Origin: Casuarina equisetifolia
Lineage: Eukaryota; Streptophyta; Magnoliopsida; Fagales; Casuarinaceae
Assembly: GCA_028551475.1 (NCBI GenBank)
Contig: CM052354.1
Span: 12,049,172 to 12,113,171 of the forward strand
Direction: 5' to 3'
Length of the DNA: 64,000 nt
Numbering within the stretch: position 1 is the stretch's first letter; each line of letters starts with the position of its first letter. The notes under the pieces were generated by a model. The model was given only the letters and a program-made list of their open reading frames with translations. It did not search any database and was not told the origin of the DNA. A program made the position numbers and the translations under genes. Of this stretch, positions 57,089 to 64,000 are shown one piece after another.

Positions 57089-57728
57089 ATGGTTTGCATT
57101 ATTCTTTTATTGTCATTTCTTACACTAGTTGACACCAAAATCCCAAGTGTTTACAATGGTGCACTATGGCAAAGCATCCATGTTACCTTCTACGGCAACA
57201 ATGACACCTTTGGAACTATGGGTATTGTGTGCTATAATTGCTTTTCCTCTTCATCATTTCTAAGAAAATTAAGAAACCTCTCAAGACTATTTCTAGCTTT
57301 TCTAATCAACTATTTCTTGCTGTGTTCTTGAAGAAGCATTAAAGAACTACTTTACTTTTAACTCATCCACCAAAACATTTTTCATTCTTCCCTACCTTCA
57401 AGTACCTTGAAAGCCGTATCATTCTGTCCATATTCTAAATCTGATTTCTAGAAACTTTACATGTTTTCTCCTCTAACCCATTTTCTTATTCTTTCTTCAA
57501 ATGAGGCACTTGTGTGGGTACAAAAACGTTTACAGCCAGGGCCACAACATGAACACTGCTACCTTGAGCACTACCCTATTAAATAATGGATTCAGTTGTA
57601 GGGTTTGCTTTGAGATCAAGTGCATTAACAAGCCACAATGGTACCACTCAAGTACCCCATCCATCTTTATAATCGTCACCAACTTGATGGGTAGGAACCA
57701 TCAACGAACACATTTTTTTCTCGATTAA
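57089..57728 (+). pseudogene. Alpha-expansin gene relic (5' half)
   Basis: Expansins are secreted cell-wall loosening proteins. Exon 1 (57089-57221) encodes a signal peptide (VCIILLLSFLTLVDT) and the start of the mature protein (HVTFYGNNDTFGTMG, compare HATFYGG-DASGTMGG in the family). A GT donor follows at 57222. Exon 2 (about 57506-57728) reads CGYKNVYSQGHNMNTATLST, NNGFSCRVCFEIKC and PQWYHSS, clearly expansin domain 1. The exon-exon join at the nearest AG is out of frame. After IIVTNL the similarity stops, so the HFD motif and the C-terminal carbohydrate-binding domain are missing. It is a pseudogene. Confidence 0.8.
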
Positions 57729-57952
57729 GAATGTAATCATCATGGTCTTACACCAAACAATAGAGTTGGAAGTTCTAACAAGCTTGATCAACATGAGACA
57801 CACTAAACTCATGTTTCCAATCAATGTAATCCGAAGCTTGCATGACTTGACTTTCAGGCTAAGTAGTTTTTTATTGTGGTGGTGTGCATGGTAGCGTGAT
57901 TGAGCCATGGAGTGGTGCACTAAACTCACGTCTCCAATATTCTATCTAATAT
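57729..57952. other. Unassigned
   Basis: Follows the expansin relic. Nothing is recognisable on either strand; it might be decayed expansin or flanking Gypsy sequence. Confidence 0.4.
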
Positions 57953-59817
57953 TGTTAGAAATATTGCTATTTCACTATTGTTTTGATGTTGGAAAGGAAA
58001 AAGGAAATATTTCATGAAAGGATATTTTGGTGTTAATTATCTTTCACGATTTATGTGTTTTAAATTATAATAATCATATTATAATTTAATACATTTGTGA
58101 AAGCATTAGTAGGAAGAATAAATGAATCAATACTTGATGTCATTATTTGTTTTACAAGAAAATTAACTTGTGAATTTTCTTGTAGGAAAATGTTCCAAGT
58201 AAAGACCAAAAAGAAGTAGCTTAAAATGGGTTTAATGGATCGGTCCATTTACTGCACAACCCAGTGCAATCAAAACAAGGCCAATGTGACCCATCCCAAC
58301 CAAGATCAAGTCTAGTGTGCAATCTGCATAAGTGACCCAGCCTAATGTCTATGGACTAGCCTGCAAGGCTTTCGGACTAAAGCTCAAACCCACACTTACA
58401 CTTAAGCAGTCTAGCTCGCGACTCGCACCCTTACCTACAATCCGTGACCTGTGTGACCCACGACTGAATTAAAAGAATGACCCAACTTGCTAACCCAGAA
58501 ATGGTTGTTTGATGACGCTGTGACTTCATTGGTAAAATTAATTGCCGTAGACTTCTCTGATCAAGCTGAAAAAGGGTTTGTTGGAAAGCTAATGAATAGA
58601 GGAACAATTCTGTGAAGAAACATCAAATACCTACTACACAAAGAAGATCAAATTGAAGAGATTAAGGGTGTTCTTTGAGTTCTTGACCTAACTGCTCAAA
58701 AGAAGAATTGAAAGTAGATTAAAGAGGTTATGAAACTAAAATCATAGGGCTTATGTAAGGAAGAAGATGCTCTATCAATCTATGAAGCACCCACGAAGAA
58801 ATACTTCAAGAACAAGAATAATTAAGGAAGAATCTTGATGAAATCTGAGAACCCGACCCATGAGCCAAATGAGCTTTGTGAGATCTAATTTAAAGAAGTA
58901 ACTAAACGATGCGTTTTGAGAGCACATTTAAACTAGAATGGAGAAACTACTTACATAAAACACTCTGCCTCTCCAACAGTTTGAAAATGAGTCAAAATCT
59001 CTCCATAATGGGAAGAAATTTTGAGCAAGTCAAAATGGCTATATTTGGAGATTAAAAGGTACATTCTTGATATCTATTAGGTGGGGAAAAAGAAGCAAAA
59101 CTAGTTATTAAAAAGCTATTGATATCTTGAGATCGAAAAATCCATGTTGAAGAAGAAAAAGATCAATCTATGAAGCTTGAGCTGAATAGAAATCTCAGTG
59201 AAGTTCTTTCATTCTATTACTTGCGAGATTACTTAAGATTTCTACTTGTATATGTGCTGATTAGATTCTAAATATTGTTGTGCACATATACTTGTTTGTA
59301 AATCTAAAACCCTAACTCTATTATCATTTAGGGGCTTTGTGATTAGGGCTTGATTAGCTATTTGATTGTCTTTAGAAAGCCCTTAACATAGCAATCTCCC
59401 ATATATATTTTATATCTTAAAGGAATTTCTTAAGTTTGTAAAAGGTTTGATAAACCTTAACTTGTTGATGTGTGTTAAGGTACACATTGTATTGTAATCC
59501 TTGGAGAAAGGATTGTATAACTCCTTAAGGAGGAGTTGGAAAGTGTAGGGAACATTTTCTCCTAACTTTGTAATAAAATGGTCTTCAACTAGTTCTGTTG
59601 AAGGAGGAGGGTGGATGTAGGGCTTAAAGGTTGAGTGCTGAACCATTGTATAAATTTGTGTGTCATATCTCTTGTGCTTTGATTTATCACTATTTTATAA
59701 GACCTTGTTTGACAACATCTTAGAATAATTTAATACAAATTAGAAAATGGAAAAAGTTTCTAATCGAGACTTGAAACCAATTCAACCCCCCTTCTTGGTA
59801 AGCCATAAAACCCAACT
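57953..59817 (+). repeat. Probable solo LTR, diverged L2 relative
   Basis: 1865 bp from TGTTAGAAATATTG to CATAAAACCCAACT. The last part matches the end of the LTR at 31649, including GAGTGCTGAACCA and CCCTTCTTGGTAAGCC. Flanks are AATAT (57948-57952) and AATAC (59818-59822), four of five bases alike. No internal coding region. Confidence 0.65.
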
Positions 59818-59835
59818 AATACAATAACTCTTTCT

Positions 59836-60238
59836 TCTAACAACTACTCCACCGAAGCCACCTTAGTTCACCCCTTAACGTAATTTAAAAGGGAGGAAGG
59901 ACTTCTCCCATGAACGATCTCAAAGGGAGTATGTAATGTTGAACTATGCCAACTAGTATTATAACCTAAGGCAACCACTTAATGCACTCCTTGGGGTGCT
60001 CCCTTATTACACATCTCAAATACATTTCAATTGTCTTATTTACTACCTCTGTTTGCTCGTCCGTTTGGGGGTGATAAGATGAAGAAAAATTGAAATGAGT
60101 ATTTTGCAACCAAAATAACTCCTTCCAATAAAATACAACTTTGACACTCTTTAAAGTCTTTTCTCTACCTTCATGAGCACTATAATGCATTTCTTTCACT
60201 ATTAAAGGGATTAGTGATGAATCAAGAGGAAGATACAC
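59836..60238 (-). pseudogene. Gypsy integrase remnant with deleted core
   Basis: Begins with PLDSSLIPLIVKEMHYSAHEG (HHCC region) and VFYWKELFW, then jumps directly to NTHFNFSSSYHPQTDEQTEV, which normally lies over 100 residues further on. The first two catalytic Asp residues are lost; only the last block with its Glu remains. Beyond, CIKWLP and a C-terminal stretch reading TKVASVE continue to the LTR. Confidence 0.8.
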
Positions 60239-60318
60239 CTTGTCCTTGTAGGTGAGTATCCCATCTTTATAATTCCATGGCCCAATGGCTTCTCACAACT
60301 AATGTTGTTAATTAATTC

Positions 60319-60900
60319 CTAGACCTTTGGTTTTATTTTTAACTCTTCCCAAATCGAATCAAGCCATACAGGTTGTGGGCCAAACATGGCAGCACACAAA
60401 ACAAAAGGGTTTTTGTTGTTTATAACTCTAGATTCAACATGTTGCTTGGACAACCCATCAACCACAACATTATAATGCTCCACCTTGTATTCCACCACAA
60501 AATCATATCCCATTAACTTGAGCAGCCACTTTTGTTGAGTTGGAGTCACTATCTTCTAATCTTGTAAGTACTTAAGGCTCCTCTGATCTGTCCTTATAAT
60601 AAACTAGCTTCCCAACAAGTAATATCTCCATTTCTAAATAGCCATAATTATTGCCAAGATTTCCCTATCATAGGTAGAAAGTGTTAAATGCCTCCCATGT
60701 AATGCTTTACTGAAATAAGCTATGGGTCTCTTCCCCTAAGACAACACTACCCCAACCCCTATCCCCAATGCATCACATTCCAAAATGAAGGGTTCCATAA
60801 AATTTAGAAGTCTCAATACTGGGGCTAATGTCATTGCTATTTTCAATCTATCAAAGGCTTGTTGGACTCTATCATTCCAAACAAAACCATCTTTCTTTAA
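60319..60900 (-). pseudogene. Gypsy RNase H remnant
   Basis: 60549-60319 reads QQKWLLKLMGYDFVVEYK and VVVDGLSKQ, the end of RNase H (family: VADALSR). Upstream, interrupted frames give the N-terminal part. Stops are present. Confidence 0.75.
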
Positions 60901-60924
60901 TAGACTAGTTAGGGGTTCTGTGAT

Positions 60925-61692
60925 TCATCCATACCCCTCAATGAATCTCCTATAATACCTTGTAGTTCCTAAGAGTCCTCTCAAAGCCTTCACTAATTTC
61001 AAAACAGGCCATTGAAGAATTGCTTCCACCTTTTCAAGGTCCACTACAACTCCCCTTTCACTCACTACATGCACCAAAAATTTTAGTTCAGTACACCCAA
61101 ACTCACACTTTGACATCTTAGCATACAAACAATTTCTTCTCAAAGTCTCCAATACTACCCTTACATGCCAAAGATGATCCTCCCAACTTTTGCTAAAAAC
61201 TAGTATATCATCGAAGAACACTAAAACCATTTTCTGTAATTTCTCTTGAAACACCACATTCATCAAAGATTGGAAAGTAGAAGATCCATTAGTCACCCTA
61301 AATGGCATCACTAAAAATTCATAATGTCCATGGTGGGTTCTAAAAGTAGTTTTCTAAATTTCTTATTCTCTCATCCTAACTTGATAGTATGCAAATCCCA
61401 AATCCAATTTAGAAAAGTATCTAGCTCCATTCAACTCATCCAAAAGCTCATCAATGGTGGGTATGGGAAACTTATCTTTAATAGTTTGCTTATTAAGCTC
61501 TTGATAATCAACACAAAGCCTCCATGTTTCATTAGCCTTTTTAACTAATAGTACTAGAGAAGAGAAAGGACTCTTACTAGGTCTTATTACCCCATCCTCC
61601 AAAATTTTGTTCACTAACCTTTCAATTTCCTCTTTTTGCACGTATAGGTATCTATAGGGCCTTACTGAAATTGGTTTTCCATCTCCCTTCAA
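60925..61692 (-). pseudogene. Gypsy reverse transcriptase remnant
   Basis: 61692-61363 has ISVRPYRYLYVQKEEIERLV, PFSSLVLLVKK, LCVDYQELNKQTIKDKFP, DELLDELNGA and FSKLDL (first catalytic Asp). 61311-60925 has the second site FFDDILVFS and the connection domain (YYRRFIEGYG). One break near 61320-61360 separates the halves; otherwise it is well preserved. Confidence 0.85.
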
Positions 61693-61997
61693 AACTATTT
61701 TATGATCATGACTTCACCTAGGAGGAAGGCCTTTAGGGGCTTGAAACTAATCATCAAAATCTGCCAATAATCTTTCCATTCCTTGATACTTCTCAACTCC
61801 TACCTTAGAGGCTTTCAACAACCTTATGATTCATTTTGCTGCCCATCAGCCAACTAGACAACCATAAATTACCCCTTTCGCTCCAATTCCCTGCTGAATT
61901 GATTCTTTGTAACTAGTTGAGAGGGCTTTGGATGCCATCCATGTAGAATAATCCTTTTGTTCTCTATATTAAACTCCATTCTATGTTCCAAAAAATT

Positions 61998-62327
61998 TCA
62001 TACTATATCTCCCAACGTCTCTAGCCATTGTACTCCTAACACCACATCAACAGCTACTAAGGGTAGAATGTATAAATCTAGCTTCATCCTGACCCCTTGC
62101 AACTTGACCTCTACTCCTTGACATACTCCAATACTTTTAATCCCTTTGCCACTTGCAACCATCACCCTAAAGGTACAAGAATTATCAACTACAAGCCCAA
62201 GGTGAGAGACCAGCCCTTGATTAATGAAATTGTGGGTGCTACTTGAATCAATTAAGACCCTGATCAGCCTTCTGAAAGACTCCATTTGACCTTCAACCTT
62301 CATAGTTTTTGGCTTACCTACTTCCAT
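61998..62327 (-). pseudogene. Gypsy aspartic protease remnant
   Basis: Reads VLIDSSSTHNFINQ, where the family has LIDSGATHNFI. The Asp remains, but the Gly of DSG is Ser. VVLGVQWLETLGDIV near the end is the usual ILG-QWL--LG block. Confidence 0.8.
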
Positions 62328-62439
62328 ATCTTATAGAGCCATGGTGGAAATTCCCATATCCTCCTCTGTATCCAAACAATCTGTAAATTCTTCACCTCCT
62401 CTGTTCTACTCCCCTCCATGCTTCTTGTCCTCCCACTCA

Positions 62440-62540
62440 TCCGGGTAAATAGCTTCACACATAAATAACCTCTTCTTACACTTATGTCATGGAGTGTACT
62501 TATCATTGTAGTGAAAACACATCCCCTTTTGCCTTCTTTC
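62440..62540 (-). pseudogene. Gag zinc knuckle remnant
   Basis: In one frame the minus strand reads CFHYNDKYTP, a stop, then HKC. Chromovirus Gag has CF-C-DKY-PGHKC, so the second Cys is Tyr and a stop splits the knuckle. Confidence 0.6.
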
Positions 62541-62614
62541 TTCCAATTCAATGCTTGTAAACTTTCTAGTCAATAAGGTAGTCCATGTAGGGAGGTTCTA
62601 CAGTGGTTTGTTAG

Positions 62615-63202
62615 CTACAGGTGGAGGTCTTGGTGGTGCAAGAGGGTGTAATACTTCCCCACCCCTCTACAATGAACAATTTTAAATACTCCTTGACTGG
62701 CAGCAAATGAAGTTGACCTTTGACCGTGAAGTTTTAAAAACTGATCTTCATAAATAAATGCAAAATGGAATGCCTCAATGAGAGTAGCTAGGTTTTTAGC
62801 GTCAACATCACCTTGAATCCCAACCTTTAAGCCCTCAATGAAGTAATCAACTAATTCTTGAGCAATTAAGGGACCAATAGAGGCAAGGGCCTCTCCAAAT
62901 TGCTCATAATATTGTTCTATCATGCTTGCTTGTTCCAATTTCATCATAGTGCATATGGAATTATGGGGTTGTGTAGATCCATATTGGTCCATAAGGCCCT
63001 CTTTGAATTTCTCCCTAGTCAAAGCCTTCCCAACTCTTTCCAAATCATCTCTGTAAGATTGCATCCACTTAACTACAGTGCCAACCATATTCCAGGTAGA
63101 AACCCTCACTTTTTTTGAATTTAACAAGCCATGGAAGTCAAAAAATTCTATGACTATGAAAATCCAAGAGACTAAATCATCTTCATGTTGAATATAAGAC
63201 AA
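62615..63202 (-). pseudogene. Gypsy Gag remnant
   Basis: A retrotransposon gag domain with LVSWIFIVIEFFDFHG, KEGLMDQYG, MIEQYYEQFGEALAS and ELVDYFIEGLK. The 195-codon frame is open but probably starts upstream at a lost ATG. It continues toward 63480 with interruptions. Confidence 0.8.
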
Positions 63203-63498
63203 TTCAAACTAGGTAATGCGGTTTAGGAGACTATATCCAAAATCCTGACCCGATCTAGAAAAATCTAACTTGTTAGGGTCTGACCCCTTAGGGCCCACCC
63301 ACTAAGGCCTAACCCCAATGGCCCTAACCCATGAGGGTCCAAGGTGTTCGTGAAAGGATTACCCACACCCTCATGCGAATTAGGGTTACGGTTGTCACTA
63401 GAAACTGTTTAAGGACCACCCCCCACAATGCTATTAAGCCCCTCACCATTATGATTGCCATTAGAAGAGGAATCCAAACGATTTGTCACAAGGGCTTG

Positions 63499-64000
63499 TG
63501 TTGGAAAATAAGGGTTTTGTTATGACAAAATCTATTTGTGAATTGTTTCTTGAAAAATGTTTTTCATATGTGTAAAAGGAAATCATAGGAAGTAATAGGT
63601 GTATAAATTATAATATCAATTAATGATATTATAAAGTAGTCGGGTTCCTACATTCCTTCATAAAACATCTTCATAAAATGTCCTTGAAAAATATCTTATA
63701 TGAATGATGTTAAAAATATATTTCAATATATTTAAGAAAAATGATACTTGGCTTTATGCACTTATAGGAACATATTAAAAGATCAATCTATGAGAAGCTT
63801 TTATTCAAGGTTGATATTAATTCAAGTGAAGTCATATGTTGAATCAAATTTGAGCTTGCTAAGTGTTGGATCGTGCTTATGTGATGTTGGACCATGCTTA
63901 TGTGTTGCTGGACTATGTTTATATGCTATTGGACTAAGCTCACTAAGAGCTGGACCAAGCTTGCTCTAAGGCTGGCTCATGTCAAGGCCCACATTTGTTA
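63499..64000 (+). repeat. L2 LTR, 5' part, running off the window
   Basis: Starts TGTTGGAAAATAAGGG and follows the LTR at 29918 for 500 bp with small indels, including the start of the minisatellite. The five bases before it are GCTTG; the other duplication lies outside the window. Whether it is solo or part of a full element cannot be told. Confidence 0.85.

Larger units (their letters stand above)
59818..63498 (-). mobile_element. Decayed Ty3/Gypsy (chromovirus-like) gag-pol
   Basis: Minus strand, in order: gag (63202-62615), zinc knuckle, protease (62327-61998), reverse transcriptase (61692-60925), RNase H (60900-60319) and integrase (60238-59836). Neither of its own LTRs is visible: the left is interrupted by the LTR at 57953-59817, and on the right an L2 LTR starts at 63499. 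Most domains hold long frames, so decay is moderate, but stops and a deleted integrase core make it inactive. The clade cannot be decided without the integrase C-terminus. Confidence 0.8.

Noticed and set aside
57648..57929. Minus-strand 93-codon frame as a Gypsy integrase C-terminus
   Set aside because: I tried to read it as the continuation of the Gypsy element beyond the LTR at 57953. The order of conserved residues did not hold.

Overview
The window is nuclear DNA of a flowering plant, most likely a eudicot. The evidence is a long tandem array of plant-type 5S ribosomal RNA genes, a plant-specific ankyrin/PGG membrane-protein gene, an alpha-expansin relic, and dense Ty3/Gypsy (Athila-type and chromovirus-like), Ty1/Copia and LINE retroelements. 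A woody species such as grapevine is possible, but that is only a guess. There is no bacterial-style operon, CRISPR array or phage. I found no undescribed multi-gene system. The interest lies in repeat architecture.

Layout. 1-7379: a LINE 3'-end relic, then one apparently intact host gene (minus strand, 1928-4662, two exons, GC-AG intron) and non-coding sequence. 7380-26552: a decayed Athila-type element on the minus strand, flanked by the perfect 5-bp duplication TAAGG. Its 3' LTR was split by a younger plus-strand, pol-less Athila-type element (7450-14451, duplication TTATC). Its LTR/internal boundary was split by a LINE with a 13-bp duplication, and the LINE was itself split by another LTR, now solo (16266-17956). 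26558-29912: AT-rich, no gene seen, one perfect 24-bp palindrome. 29918-31649: a solo LTR (duplication TTAAC) containing a 19-bp minisatellite. 31655-32772: remains of a plus-strand Copia element.

32773-45882: the 5S rDNA array, with a unit of about 337 bp. 38 gene copies can be read, plus a 500-N gap that hides at least one more. By eye only copies 19 and 28 match the full 119-nt consensus, and copies 29 and 32 differ only at the last base. Four copies are truncated or internally deleted, and 14 carry a changed box A. The array falls into blocks of related spacers and variants.

45883-57055: a minus-strand SIRE/Maximus-like Copia element whose 3' LTR is cut by the array edge. It sits in an older minus-strand Copia element that also took in two Athila-type LTRs, both now solo (duplications ATGAA and AAGAC). 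That older Copia lies about 33 bp upstream of an expansin gene relic (57089-57728). 57953-59817: another probable solo LTR. 59818-63498: a decayed minus-strand Gypsy gag-pol. 63499-64000: start of a further LTR that runs off the window.

Functionally the window offers one probable protein-coding host gene and a largely degenerate 5S locus. Nearly everything else is successive retroelement insertion, LTR-LTR recombination and decay. Copy coordinates, variant positions and LTR comparisons were read by eye and carry an uncertainty of a few bases.
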